Assembly (NCBI GenBank): GCA_030490835.1
Contig: CM059975.1
Coordinates: 58,271,174 to 58,335,173 of the forward strand
Source of the DNA: Annona cherimola
Lineage: Eukaryota > Streptophyta > Magnoliopsida > Magnoliales > Annonaceae
Reading direction: 5' to 3'
Length of the DNA stretch: 64,000 nt
Shown here: piece after piece, positions 43,430-57,370 of the stretch
Layout of the letters: the number at the start of each line of letters is the position of its first letter
Numbering within the stretch: position 1 is the stretch's first letter
The notes under the pieces: model-generated
Told to the model about the DNA's origin: nothing
What the model saw: only the letters and a program-made list of their open reading frames with translations
Databases searched by the model: none
Program-made: the position numbers and the translations under genes

Positions 43430-46400
43430 ATTGCATAACATGTATACACCACAGTTAACTGTGTCACGCATTCATTTCATATTGAGTTAAGAGACATGAT
43501 GATAATTTCATGGTTAATTTCATAGAAGATCACAAAAATGATATAAAAACTCATTTACTTGATGAGGTAATCCATTTGCGAACTTCACGTCCCATGATGT
43601 TATGAGCTTTGGTTCACTGACACATCGATAGTATTCTTCTAGTCCAGGAACCTAGTAACAAATTAGTCACGATTACAAACGATCATTGTCTTCTATTACA
43701 TAAAGACATGTAAGGTTAGGATTGTATAGATACCACTTCTTTCTTTATTATATTCATATGCCCCTAAAGATGGTCACTAATTGAATCCAACAAAAAAATT
43801 TCTTCATAAAGATTATCACTAGCATATGTGAACCAATAAGTATCCCTGCATACAGGAAAGAACACCTGTACCAATACATTAGATGAAAGGGATAGTTATT
43901 ATGTAAACTTGCAGCACAATGCAAATAGATTACCTAACATGTAATCCATAAGGGAACCTTACCTATCCAACGTTGCTAATATTGAACTTCTTCTTCTCAG
44001 GACAGGTGGTTTGGGGCTTCCTAATCATGTGCTAGATATAACTACATAGTTAAGTGACACACAATGAGTAAAATGTTTACCAAGCAGCCATAATTTAGGT
44101 GGATAATTTTGAAAGGGTTCAATGAGAAGTAAGGATTATCGAGAACAAAGAATCATAATAAAATCTAGTCACCCCAAGCTTCATATGATGTTGTTCAATG
44201 TTATATAGCATCATTAGTATGTCCATACGATTAACCTCCTTAGGTAAGTAATGTTGTATAATCAGATAATAATTTCTTAGAGATGATGACCGAAGATAAT
44301 ATAAACTCAATGGCATTTGCAGATACTCACAGCTGCATGCACCTTTGCACCTGGTGCCAAAGATAAAAACTCTTTTATGGATAGTAAAAGCTCACCACAT
44401 TTTAAAAGTACTTCACTATAAACATCAAAGCATAAATAATTACAACATCCTTTTACACTAGTTTTGTTAAATGTTCGTAGATAAATGGTCATAGATACAT
44501 CTTAACAAAATGGAGAAATAATATGGATTAGAAAACTCACTTTTTCAAAAGGATCACAGAAAAGAGAAAAGTTCACATTCTTGTCCTCAATGTCAATTGA
44601 GCGCCTCAAATCAATATTAAATCCTTGTGGTTTCAACATATGCTTGGATTCTATCATACGCATGGTAGTTTTTACAATCGCATGTGCATATAACGAGGGG
44701 CACAAAAATACATATGTAAGTGATTATATTATTATTTAAAGGTGAAAGTGCTAGTATCATATATAACAAACATGCATCATTTCATGCCAACATGTTAATA
44801 GCATACATGAAAAAAAATAATAGAAAATCCAGTGTCCAACCACTCTTACATCAAATGCGTTCACAAACGATCACATGTGCCTCTTAAATACAACCGCCTT
44901 CCCTTTCTTAGATGTGGCTTCATACAGTAACTTTTTAAGACTTTAGAAGCCTTTATATTGCGATCCCCATGCCTAACTGAAGGCACTGTAGTTGAATTCA
45001 TTATAATCAATGTGTCCTTGTCTGCATGGCTCATATTGTCCTGAGTGCAGGCACCCAAGTTTGTTGCCTTCAACTTGGCATCTATGTCCATGAAGTCACC
45101 ATCACTGCCATCTCTGCTAACCTGCACATCAATTGCAAGTAAAATGTTTATTTGTGAAGATAAAATCATAAGTGAGCAAAATATATGAGTATAGTTTACT
45201 GGCATTTTACATTAGCACAACTTTTTCATATAGAAAGAACTTTAACCTCCAAATTCAATAATGTCTATAAATATTCTTCATTGTCATTAAATTTGTGATA
45301 TTTTCTCGCTTCCAATGGGCATCTTTCTCCACTTGAACTTCTGCACTGTACACTCAAGGACTCGCAAAAGAGTTTGTCTATAAGCACATAATTTCTAAGG
45401 GGATGGACCTATATGTCATGTAGATGTTATATACACATGTATACCTAAAGTTGTCATTCCAAAGACTTATTCACAAACTCAGCATTGTTGAGCATTTGTC
45501 TCAGAGTCTAAAAAACTAGGGTAAAGATTTATAAATAAATCTAGTAGATTGAAAACAAATGCGTCTATGTACAAATGTGGCATTCTAACATACGGAATGA
45601 ACTATGAGAATTGTTAAGTAGCAATTTAATGAATGCCAATACAAGATACAATTCAAGCAATTAACAACATAGAAATCAAAAGGCATCATTTAGAAAAAAA
45701 AAACTAGGCAATGCCTATAGTTCTGTCTACAGTGTTTCATTTTCACGGGTTAGCCTTAATGTTTCTGATGACGGAACTGGTTCATCCATATTCTCGGTGC
45801 TTACATGCACCATACTTGTCCCAGTGTTGAACTAGCAGGATTGGTTGAAGGTACATGCTCTTGCTCTTTAAATTGTATGACTCGCCAATTTTGGCCGCCA
45901 CATATCTCCACAATACCGTCATACATTTTAATAAAAACCTTCCAAAGTACCAAAGTATATTACAAGAGTGATAACATCAAAGCAAAACTAAAAGACACCA
46001 TTACATCCATAAGGATAAGATGCAATATATAAAAGACAGAGGTTTATATTTGTACTAGAAGAAAAGGAATGGTAACATAAAGACACCACTATCTCCAACT
46101 GTCCACCAACTATCTGCTCTCACAAAGACTCTCATGTCAAACAATCCTAGGGTGTCCAATTCTTAATTAGTGGAACACAGTTCCATCTTATCAAAATCTA
46201 CAACAGTAGGTTTCATGACTTCCATAAACTAAATCTACAAATAACGTATTAGGCATCAAGGACAAGACTAATAAACACTGAATAGATAATAAATGAATCT
46301 AATTAAAATCATTTACCTGCAATAGTGCAATGCAACATCCAAGTAACTTCCTATTTTTACTGTGATACAATGTTAGTGATTGCTTGCACTGGTCCACAAC

Positions 46401-47068
46401 ATGGATGGCCCAATCAAAATTCATAAACTTATGAACATCTACTACATGTTGCAAATACACATCCTGCATTTTTCCATGTGATATTGGGCATACAATAGTG
46501 CGTAGCGTGAACAATGTGTATGCCCAAGCCAATTGTCATCATCAATAACTTCAACTAGATTTTTTTCATCCTCTAAAGCCATGACCATGTTCCCTTTGAG
46601 CAGCTTCAAATTGTTGTGCAAGTCATCTGTGCTACGTATCTCTTGAACAAGTATGACACTATGACCCCCCATAGGAAGCCCTAATATGAGATTCGCATCC
46701 CTAGATGTAAACTCCACATATTGCCCCGCAAAGTGGAAGGCTTAATAGTTATGTTCCCAATGCTCCACTATCCATTTGATTAAGCCAAGATAAAAAGAGC
46801 ATAGTTTAAGCAAGAGAAGACCCCCGAAGCCCATTTGGAACACAACTTTCCTTTAATCATTGCTTAATGTGTTAGAGTAATCAGTAAACTTGCACACTAC
46901 GCACACAAATTGCTCCTTTGGTTTGGTAGTAACGTTCCCTTGTGCCTTCCGTTTTCGTGTGGTAGAAGGATTATCCATATGTGAGGGACCATCATCCCAA
47001 GGGTCACTGTCCAAACCTGGCTCATGAAATTCCTCTTCCGCAATTGTATCCATTACTAATCTGCACAT
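43430..47068 (-). pseudogene. Ulp1-like (C48) protease gene, degenerate, intron-containing
   Basis: Exon-like pieces on the minus strand, N to C. An acidic, basic-patch N-terminus at 47068-46853. A segment with MGFGGLLLLKLCSFYLGLIKWIVEHW and SRDANLILGLPMGG (46840-46660). A helical part with FDWAIHVVDQCKQSL and LLGCCIALLQV (46420-46310). Further pieces near 45200-44500. A catalytic-like part FPVCRDTYWFTYAS...IFLLDS near 43865-43790, then ITSWDVKFANGLPHQ near 43600, and NCGVYM near 43456-43439, where C48 proteases have DCGVY. The His of HW is Tyr and stops occur (near 46853 and 46745), so it is inactive. Family call is by motif recall. Confidence 0.55.
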
Positions 47069-47334
47069 ACATACGTAAATGCTTGTAGCAAATTCATATG
47101 AAGATAGCTATCAATAATCAAACCAAAAGGGATTGAAGCGATAAATGATATTGTAAAGAGCTTTCTTACATATTCAATCGAATCTATGTTGAACTGTGTT
47201 GCTAAAATTGGATAAACAATTGCTAAAAAAAATACTCTAGTCACAACAATGAAAGTGACAAACACAATGAAAGAGAGTACATTATGGGGAGTGGTTGTGA
47301 CGTATCAATATAGCAAATCAAATGAAGTCTTTTC

Positions 47335-48670
47335 CTACATCAATATATATAAATACAAAAAATATAGAAGTCCTCCTTCATATATAAGCAATAGCGTAGG
47401 CCCTTCTATGATGGGATGCTTTCTTTGCACCTTCTTAGCCCGTGTAGGACATCCATGACTAGACAACACATTTGGGTTATGAAATGATGCATTGAAGTCA
47501 CTGTCATTGCTTTTTTGAGATGAGCAGTCATTGGATCCAATTACCTGTGACAATGTTTTCTTTCTTAGTTCATTCAACTCACGTAGCAACTGACAGCTCC
47601 CTTCTATTGCATGTGGTAAGAGACGATGATGCATAGTTGTGACAACATTAATTGAGTTCCATATAGCCAAAAGGTCATCCTAACCATGTGTTGACATTGA
47701 TTTGGTCTTTAAATCATCAAGTGAATGCCGCTATGTGGATGTCATGATAAATGCTTTAACAAGATTATTCGGGTACCTCAATAATCTTTAACTCTCAAAA
47801 CACAATGAACAAACATCTACAAACCAAATATCACAGTTTGCTTATAACGGTTCACACCAACAAATGGTGCAAAAGGCTTGTTGGTTTTGTAGGTCATGTA
47901 AAAGCATAGAAGAACATTGAATGCCTTGAAATCCAGCCTTAACCAACCATTTGCCAAAAATAAGGATTTCAGAGCACCTTCAGTATCTTTGTGTACTGTG
48001 AAATACATATTTGAATTGGTATCGTTCATTTTTTGGAAGTATTAAGTTCCGCATCGCAAGGCAGTAATTGATGCCGAGATTTAGCAATGTAATTCTGAAC
48101 ACCTTAACGTGTGAAGCAAACATCCAAATCATTACTTAACTCTCTTACTAGATTATAAGCAAATGAAGGCCCGATACCAACTTCATTGTAGGCTTTTAAA
48201 ATTGAAGCAGACTTATCATCAATTTTCCGATGCAATTTAAGGAGTTGAGATTGGGTTTGGTCAACAAGTTTATGGTTTTGTTCCTCCACAAAATTTGTTA
48301 CAACCCGTAACCCTCTCTGCTTATGTGAAATCTCAAATTGAGCCATATATTTACATCATGTGAATACTCGATTCTTCCTATCTTCCATGTATTATTAGCA
48401 CTTTCATCATTGGGTGTGCAAGCGACATGCTTGCCTTCACAAGAGCAAGTCATGCACCTCCAGGTAAGCTCCCCAAATGAGGCTAATCTATGTACTTACT
48501 TCAATCAGACACTAGAACCCACAAACTTTGCATAAGACTAGTAAAATTCAAGGACTTGAAGTTCATTAGTGAATTCCTTACCTACATGTGGTGAATTTAC
48601 ATTCTCAGCTTTCAACATATAATTTGACTCATCTTCCACATTAGTTTCGAATGCAACCTCAATAGTCATT
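47335..48670 (-). pseudogene. FAR1-related / MULE-type transposase, degenerate
   Basis: The minus frame begins with a FAR1-type DNA-binding region (VGKEFTNELQVLEFY, SYAKFVGSSV near 48570, WRCMTC near 48460, VVTNFVEEQNHKLV near 48300). HRKIDDKSASILKAYNEVGIGP and VQNYIAKSRHQLL follow, then the transposase start LANGWLRLDFKAFNVLLCFYMTYKTNKPFAPFVGVNRYKQTVIFG (47990-47820, broken here by position only). Most of the catalytic core is deleted near 47700-47820. The C-terminal part ends in a FHNPNVLSSHGCPTRAKK basic motif near 47440. Stop near 48100 and frameshift near 48030. Either a dead MULE transposase or a FAR1-family pseudogene. Confidence 0.7.
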
Positions 48671-50099
48671 TTAAGCGACTCACATATCAAGGATAAAAAG
48701 CCGAAACCTGAATATTCTATTTAGATATCATAGTCAAGAATATTACATACAAAATTATTTCATCCAAGAAAGTCATTAGCATATACCTTGTAAAATTGAA
48801 TAAACAATTCCCAACACAGGTTCTAATAAGTTCCATTTGATTAGTTTCATATTTTACCAAAATAAATGTTTCAATAGCATATTTTCTGGACCAATAACTA
48901 TATTTGAAAAGAGCAAACATTCCGAGTTCATAGATAATTTATGATAAAAGAAGAAAATTTTGTCACACAATGGAGCTTTCATAAACATGAAATTTTTCAT
49001 CCAAATAATTCATTCCAATTATCTAATAGATTGTCGCCCTTTTTACTCACAGAAATCAAAACTATACTAAAACCTTCTGATTCAAATTAGAACTTTGAAC
49101 ATTAATCACATAGATGTTTCATGTTTAAGACGGGATAAACACAAAGATGATTCATACAGCATCAAAGAAAAATTGGTCTTACGCATTAAAATATTATTTT
49201 CTTTTCAAAAAATAATGGATGAGCAATAAATATAAAAGAGTATATAAGAAACTATTGGATAGAAAACCCCAGTCTAATTAAGATTTCATATGCAACATGG
49301 TTGAGCTAAAACTAAATAGATATAAAGGAAACAAGCTTTTACAAATCGAAGCTCAAATGACCCATCTATTTTTTCAACTTATTCAAAGTGAAAATAAAGA
49401 AAAATAAATTTAGGTGGGAATTACAATAGATTCAAGATATAAGGACTTATTAACCACACACTAAAATAGGTGATTTCAAAAGAACAACTTATGTGTAGAG
49501 TTTTCAAGTTCCTTTAGGTCTCGTGTAGGTTATCTTCACCAAAAAGTTCCTTAACCGAGCTACAAGTGCACTTGTTATCTTTAAGTCTTAGTAGCCAACT
49601 AAGGGAAGCTTATTTTCTCTACAAAAAGTTCTCCAATTGTAGGCAATTCTGAATATTGCATGTAAATACATTTACTCATATTAACAATAATGTCATGATC
49701 ACAAAAATAAAATAAAAATACTTAAAATCATGCAAAAATGGTAAAACTTGATTTTTAGATTAAATATAACTAATTTTATAATAAAATAAAAACATAAATC
49801 AACACATTTTTTAGCTAGACACATGAGGGCAGTCATGCATCCGGCCACAACCAATCACCCCTCAAAGATTTTATACCTTTTTGCTGACAATTTCCAGCTA
49901 CACTACTATGCAGATTCACAAGCTTCAGATTAAAAACAAAATGACAATTAAATAAATTGTTCAATGATGAGTTGCATATATATCTAATTATTTTATTCGG
50001 TTCAACATAAGTATACGTGTCGATCAAGTAATAAAGAGTGAGTAGAGTATCATTCCTGCAAGGATTGTGTTAAATGGACTAGCATATTAAAATTCAATT
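48671..50099. other. AT-rich, no gene seen; contains one copy of a direct repeat
   Basis: No supported ORF. 49120-49450 resembles 51440-51730 in the same orientation: shared AATAATGGATGAGCAATAAA against AACTAATGGATGAACAATAA, and AGAAACTATTGG, ACCCATCT and TTATTCAAA in the same order. Confidence 0.45.
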
Positions 50100-51386
50100 G
50101 TCTAAAGAAAATTAGTAAAATTCAATAGAAGTTATGTTTAAAGAACTGAAATTAAATCTAAATAAAATTTAATTAAAATAGAATGATTACAGGAGAGTTT
50201 GTCTTGAGATGATTAAGATAGGTGGAAGATGAATTTATTGATTCATAGCTATGTTAAATTGATCTCTTTATAAGTTAGTTGTGCAAAGATTACTAATCTA
50301 AGTTCATTTATATTCAAATATGTCTTCCAACGCATATAAACCTAACCCTATTTTTGTTATTCACTATGTTCCTATGCACCTAAGTAAAACAAGGGTGGTA
50401 ACCTAACTTAATCAAGATTACATATGGTTAATAGATATATTCTTATCCATATTAACATCCAACACAATGCGGTAGCTGAAAAACCTATATCTTATTTATG
50501 GATCTCATTCAAATCTCATTTTTCCAAGCATGAATCTGAATATTAAATCAACCGACAAGATGACCAAGCTTGCAAACACGTTAAACATGATGTATAAAGG
50601 TAATCTCATGTAACCAAAGCTACAGCACAACTATTTTGTCATTTAAACATAAGAAAATCAAATAACATAGTTTAAAATATCAATTGTGCATATCTCCCAC
50701 CATATGAAGATTCAGCCCAAAAACATAATATTAAATCCTTTAAAATCAAGTTTACAATAATTCCAAGGAAGGAGAATAACAAAAATAAAAATAGAGATGA
50801 GAAAAGGAGATGAAACTCAATGGATTTGCAATTGATAGATTTGTCTCTACTCAATCTTCTCTCCTTACCTTGAAGTTGTGATTTTTCTCCTTCTCTCACA
50901 ATAGCCATGAGCCCTCAAGTTATGTGCTTTAAACCCTAAAAAAGGTATTTATAACCCATAGCATGTGGAGCTTCACACGTGGGAAAAATTTCACACGTCC
51001 TTCGTGGCCACGAAATTCCTAGACAAGTTAACAGCTCAGCTTCTTCAGTCAATGGAATGGTGGTCGCGGTCATGGACATGCTAGAGCTAGATTTGCCTTT
51101 TGAAAACTTCAAACACTTTCTTTCTCATTTCACCATTTTGTTCTCTCAATTTGCACATCAGTCACCAACATTCCCATAACAAAAGCAACACAAAAATAAG
51201 TAAATGCAATCCGATATAATCTAGTAGATCAAAATGATATAAAATGAAATATTTACACTAAATTTAACTAGAAATGTATAAAAACTATACATGATGCAAG
51301 GAACACACAAACGATGAAAACTAATGCAAAACTTACGCAAATGTACATGTCTCTCTTGAACTAGCATCAAAATTAAATGCAAAATG
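50100..51386 (-). repeat. Inverted repeat pair, left arm
   Basis: Its reverse complement matches 51950-53285 over most of its length with many substitutions and indels. Shared blocks include GAGTTTCATCTCCTCTTCTC-like, GTAAACTTGATTTTGAAGG-like and GGTGGGAGATATG stretches in the same order. No ORF. Reads like two copies of one dispersed repeat in opposite orientation. Confidence 0.75.
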
Positions 51387-51949
51387 AGTGTTGATAATTC
51401 TATTTTTATAGAGTTACCATTCAACATTAGGATTGAGAAGTAAATGGGGTGAACACGAAGATGAGAGTATATTTAACACCTAGGTCAAAACAGTCTTATT
51501 CACTCAAGCCATATCCTCTAAAAACTATTTTGAAAACTAATGGATGAACAATAAACATACATGATAGTTTAGAAACTATTGGGTAGTAGACACTCATATA
51601 AAACATGAATGAGCAAAATACTGAACAAATCTAAATAAAACTAGAATAAAAAATTTAAAACTCATATAACCCATCTCTTATTTTAAGTTATTCAAATTAC
51701 AATAAAGAAAGATGATAAGAAGTATAACCCAAATATAGGAAGACTATATTTTTTGAATAAAAGTAACAAAAATTCAAAACCAATCATCAAAATGACTTTA
51801 AGAACAAATGAATATGTCACATAAAAACCTTACAAGTCCATCATATCAATATGAATGCAAACCATTGATTCACTCGGATTACAATATGTTGAAGTCATAA
51901 TCAGTCCTAATAAGCGTTTGATAACTATATAAAAATAAAGTTATTGAAA
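51387..51949. other. Spacer between inverted arms; direct-repeat copy 2
   Basis: Non-coding. 51440-51730 is the second copy of the segment at 49120-49450. Confidence 0.45.
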
Positions 51950-53285
51950 CTCATTTCTTACTCATTTGAATGCTAATTTGAAAGAAACATGTAAATTTGC
52001 ATATATTTTACATTAATATTCGTCAATTGTGTAATTTTTTCATCTTGTGTGGTTTTCATGCATTTTTAATTGCATCTAGCTATAATTCATCTTATTTTAG
52101 TTATTTTAATTTTATTTGATCATTTAGGAATGCATTTACTTATTTTCACTCTTTGTTGTAGGAAAAGGAGGGCAATTCGCATGCAATTTTAAGGCAAAAT
52201 GAGGATGGAATGAGAAAATTCACTAGAAGCTGTCAATGAGTAATGCTGGCTCCAGCATGCCTGTGGACACGACCACGAGAATGGGGGGTCGCAGCCACCA
52301 TTCCACCTACTTAAGGAGCTGAGCTATCAACCTGTCCAGGAGTGTCATGGTCGCGGCCACGAAGGTGATGTGTGCGAATTCTCACACATGTGAAACTCTA
52401 AATTGAGAGGGTTATAAATACTTCTCTTAGGATTTCTTAAGCATAACTAGTAGGGCTCGTGGCTACTGAGAAAGGAGGAGAAGAGCAAGGGTTTCAAGGC
52501 AAGAAGAGAAGAGCAATGGAGAACAAGTTGTTCATTGTAAATCTATAGAGTTTCATCTCCTCTTCTCATTTCTCTTCTTATTTTTGTTATTCTCCTCCCT
52601 TGAGATGATTGTAAACTTGATTTTGAAGGGATTTTAAGTGATATTTATGAGCTAAATCTTCCTGTGGTGGGAGATATGAATGATTCGACATTATAGATTA
52701 TGTTATTTGGTTTTCTTGAGCTTGAATGAAAATATAATTGTGTTGTAACTTATGTTGTTTGAGATTACCCTTATATATCATGCTTAATGCATTTACAAAC
52801 CATGCAACCTTATAGATTGATTTAATATCCAAATCTATGCTTTGAAGAGTGAGTTTTGGATGAAATTCATGTGTAAGGCACAAGTTTTCTAGTTGTTGTG
52901 TAAGTTAGATGTTAATATGGATAGGAATATACATATTAACTCTATATAATCATGATTAGGTTATGTGATTATCAGCGTTGTTTTACTTGGTTTTATGGGA
53001 ACATAACAATTAACTAAAACAGTATTAGGTTGTATGTGTTGGAAGACATATATGAATATGAATGATCCTAGTTTAGTAATCTCAGCACAACTAACTTAAA
53101 ATGAAACCAATATGACATTGCTATAAGTCAATGAATTCATACTCCAGCCTATCTTAATCATCTCCAGACCATTTCATCAGTAGCTACCTCATATTTTGGT
53201 TAAATTCTGTTTAGAGTAGTTAGATTAATTTCAATTCTTTAAACACAAATTTTATTTAATTTTACCAATTCACTTTGAAGAGTTC
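51950..53285 (+). repeat. Inverted repeat pair, right arm
   Basis: Counterpart of 50100-51386. It includes the GGTCGCGGCCACGAAGG stretch near 52350, whose reverse complement is recognisable near 51000. The region around 52430 (GGGTTATAAATAC) looks promoter-like in both arms. Confidence 0.75.
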
Positions 53286-55010
53286 ATTAGTTTGACTACC
53301 TTCCTCCAATCCTCATTAGAAAATGTAAGTGTGGAATTGAGATGGTTGAACTAAAGCAACCCACTAGCAAGTTACAAGATGGGTTGCATTATAAAGCAAT
53401 TAGGAACCAACAACTATCTAATGAAACAAAGCAAGCATTTTGAACATCTTAAGCAGCAACAGTATCTGATGATACACAACTAGAACTATCCAAAGATCTA
53501 AAAGAACAGAACTTGACTACTTCAGAATCCTACATTAACACTTTGCAAGACATCTTGCAAATAATAATGTTCATTGAATCGTACACTAGATGAGCGAACT
53601 ATACAAAAAATGTTTGCATAGATTATCCAAGAAATGGATTATCTTTGATGATAGTAAAATGAGAAAAACAACAGCACATGATCCAGTGATAGCTGTCTTT
53701 GATCCAATATGAATTCATATAACATTCATTTTCATACAAATCATAGAATTCCCAAATTTCACAATGTCCATTCGTTTAATCAAATATAAAAAATAATAAA
53801 AACCATAATGCTGCTCTTTACTAGTGCAGAAGTTATGTTATGGAGATAATTGTTTGCAAGTCAAAATCTTCACACAAGAGCCATAAACTTATAATGGTGT
53901 GTATGACCAAATTGGAATACATGAAATACTTATGAGTACTAAAGATGAGACCATTTATGGGTATTGCTTGCAACTAAGTCCAATGGGATATAACTGAAGA
54001 TAAAATTCTCTAAGATTGCTATGTATGTGATGCAATTGGTCCTAAGTAATGAAAATTAATTGCTTGCCAAAGGTTTCAAGAGGTGCACCAATCTGTAGTA
54101 ATATTGTAATAATTATTTTTGTATGATGAAATAGTATTTCAAATGGTTTAGATATTTATAAAATAAAATTGATATTAATACATAAAAAAGTTTATTATAT
54201 TAATGTATAATTTTTTCAAATGTAGTCATATATATCTTTGATATGGAAGAAATGGTTTTCTAGCTAAACAAAATGATTACAAGAGTTCATCTAAGTAAAG
54301 GTTGAAAGGGTAGTAAAGATTACAACCCATCTCAATATACAGACTATAAAGTAAGTAAATCTACAACAATTTGAGAGTTTAAACAATCTTCAAACTACGG
54401 GAACTCTAATATGATTGTGTGGACATAATTCTCAAAAATCCCAGCAATTGCAAACTTCACTAATTATTTGCAATACTATAACATATTACAGACCACATGT
54501 ATACAATCATGAAAATAGAAAAATAAAAAAATTGTATGTAACTATGGAACATCCAGCCATGTCATCAAATGCATGTACGATTATATGTACTAAGAAGATT
54601 AAATAGGGATGTAATTGTGCAAATGCCCAACTCTAATGGGATGGGTTTTTATTTTAAGCAGAACGGAATAATTGCATTTCAGTTTAATTTCTAAAGCCTC
54701 TTAAAAGTCTACTTTCTTTGTCAAATTCATCATCTATTTGAGGCTAGATTGATACTAATCATAGACCAAAACTAAAATCACAATAGATGATTGGAGAACT
54801 AGGCGACAATCTATCTGTTATAGATGCTGGTCATCCAGCAAACAAGTGTAACCGGCACTTATCCAAAATGACCAATGAAAAATTGAATATTTACCTCTGT
54901 ATACTTCAACAGGAATAATAAAAATGGATACTATAGAGAGCATGTGCACATCATATCGCCTACTTCATTCCATGCAGAAATTAAGACAAACAAAAATAGC
55001 ATAAGAATCA
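53286..55010. other. AT-rich, no gene or known repeat recognised
   Basis: I see only short, unrelated ORFs, no tRNA-like fold and no terminal repeats here. Confidence 0.4.
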
Positions 55011-55918
55011 ATTGTTCGTAATCTCTCTGCAAGTACATGAGTCAGAGATTGTAGTATATAAATATCGATTCACATGAAATTTTAAATTTAAGACGTCAGA
55101 TTTAAATACTTATATGAAATATAAAGAGATAAAATAAAATGAAAGAAATAACAAGAGAAAGATATTGATATTAAGAACATGGAACGAGAATTAAAAATCA
55201 AAGGATGCGAGTAACTAGGATCTAGAGTTTCACATATATCTTCTGCAATGGATACGTGAATTGCTAATTTAATCTGGATATTATGTGCTAAAGGAGAGCT
55301 ATACTTATATTATCCTTGCACCTGTTTTTGAAACCTACAAAGTGCAACTTAATCTTCTTAACCACTTATTTTTATGGGATTAAGTCAATTAGAATCCATT
55401 AAGTTCTGTAAAAGTTCATGAAATTCCTCAAAGTCATCATGTCTATTTTCATGGTCTTAGATTTTCAAGTTTAATATCTTGATTATCGCATATTAGACTT
55501 TCATCTTTTAGTTCTTTTACTTAATATATGAGAATTATTGCCAAAGTATAGGCTTTCACACTAAACAAGCATTAAATCATAAGATATTAAATTAACACAA
55601 AATACATTAAATAATCAAACCACAATATCCACTATATTGGATGCATACTATATCCTAAATCCTAGATAATTGATTTAGCTTAGCAACTTTATAATAAAAA
55701 TTAAGCACAAAATAATAGTTTATCCAATTTTTATCATAAAAAAGATAATTAAAATCAAAACAAAAAAGGAAAGAGAAAGCTTATTAATTGAAAGCCTCGA
55801 TAGTGTCTCAAAAACTCCAAGCAACTCGCCATCTTGCTTCTTGCCTCATGCTATTCACTTCTCTCGCTCCCGAACCTTAACCCTATCTCGAAGGACGTTC
55901 TAGGATGCCTTGGATATT
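55011..55918. repeat. 0.9-kb dispersed repeat, copy 1
   Basis: From ATTGTTCGTAATCTC to the edge of the LTR at 55919. It matches 57371-58290 in the same direction (CTAGGATCTAG-GTTTC, CTTGCACCT/CTTGCAACT, TGGGATTAAGT, CATGTCTATTTTCATGG in the same order). No ORF. Unclassified. Confidence 0.75.
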
Positions 55919-57370
55919 TGTGGTGCCCCCGACCCGAGGCACCGGAGCCTTACTCTAGGATTGTTTTCAATTGGTAAATATGACATGAGATTGTTGCCCC
56001 GTTCACGCAGCAAGTTTTTTGTATTCATTTCATTTAATGGAATAATTTTTTTTCATTTCATTTCCTTCATCAATTTTCAAGTAATATATACTTGAGATTA
56101 GCTATGCATATCCTTTAACACTGTCATCTTGTTCATTTGCATCACATACTTTCTTATACTAGCATCAACATTTGTATATCGCATAATTGATACTTAGGCA
56201 ACCTTACTTTCATATTACAAATAATCATACATTCATAAGCTGAATTCAAATATAATTCTTAACATAAATACTTATCTGTTCACACCACATTAGAGGTATT
56301 CACAACTTGAGACTTCATTAACATCACATTCATTTATTAATTCTCAACATATAGGTAATTAACATTTATTTTTGCTTCTCTTCTTGTGCTTTGTACCTGC
56401 CGAGGGTTTGGAAAAACAAAACGTAAGTGATAAACTCAATAAGCAAGCATTTTCATTTTAAACTTTTTCAAAATCTTTTTCCTATAAACATTTCATGACC
56501 CAAATTTTGGGCTTTTCAAAGGCTAAGCATATGCACGTAAACCTTTTCGTGTAAAACTTTTCGCAAGGACAAATTTATGTCATAAAATATTTTCATGACC
56601 TCATTTTAGGGCTTTTTAAAACAAAGCATATGCAAACACGTCTCTATCCATCTGGTATGTGATACTTACCAAGTTATCATTCTTCCATAAGAAAGAAACC
56701 TTTCATTCATGTGACAACACGCTAGCTAGGCGATCGTCCATTCAACCTTCTCCTATTTCAAGGAGAGTGTCGCCGGCCTTCTATCTTTCCTTAGCGACTT
56801 GGCCACATATAGAGGGGGGTCCCGGTCTGCGACCGCCTCTATAATGAACCTATTTATCATTCTAGTGCACCATACATCATTCTTATACATATTGACATGC
56901 AAGTATGATTTCATAAAAACAACACAGGCATCAACCTGTGTCAAAACTTGGCTTAATCATTTCATAAAATCCACACAGGCATTGTCCTGTATCTTTTTCA
57001 AACTAAAAACTTTATATAATCATTTCATAAATAATGAGTATGCAAACGCATTATTTCCCTCCACATCATAATTCTTTATGTGATGCAACGCATCATTTCC
57101 ATTCATGTCATAATTCTTCATATGATGGTACAATAGCCCGGTGAAATCTTTGCCTTATGGTAGATGACACTTATGAAGTGTTCAACTGCCCATAAAAACG
57201 TGACTTTTCTACTAAAGGACGTCGGACACACTGACTTGGGAATTATAAAGGCACAACTACCTACGAAAACATGACATTTCTACTAAAAGACACTGGACAC
57301 ACCGAGTTGATCACGTCAAGGGCAAACCTAGTGTCCTTTTTCACGCATGGCTTTCATTCACCCCGGCATC
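55919..57370 (-). repeat. Partial long LTR, chromovirus-like, copy F1
   Basis: On plus it starts TGTGGTGCCCCCGACCC, which is the 3' end of a minus-strand LTR. It aligns with 59461-61190 and, on the minus strand, shares the CACTTACGTTTTGTTTTTCC stretch with the long LTR near 27147. It is cut at 57370 by the second 0.9-kb repeat and does not resume. Confidence 0.7.
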
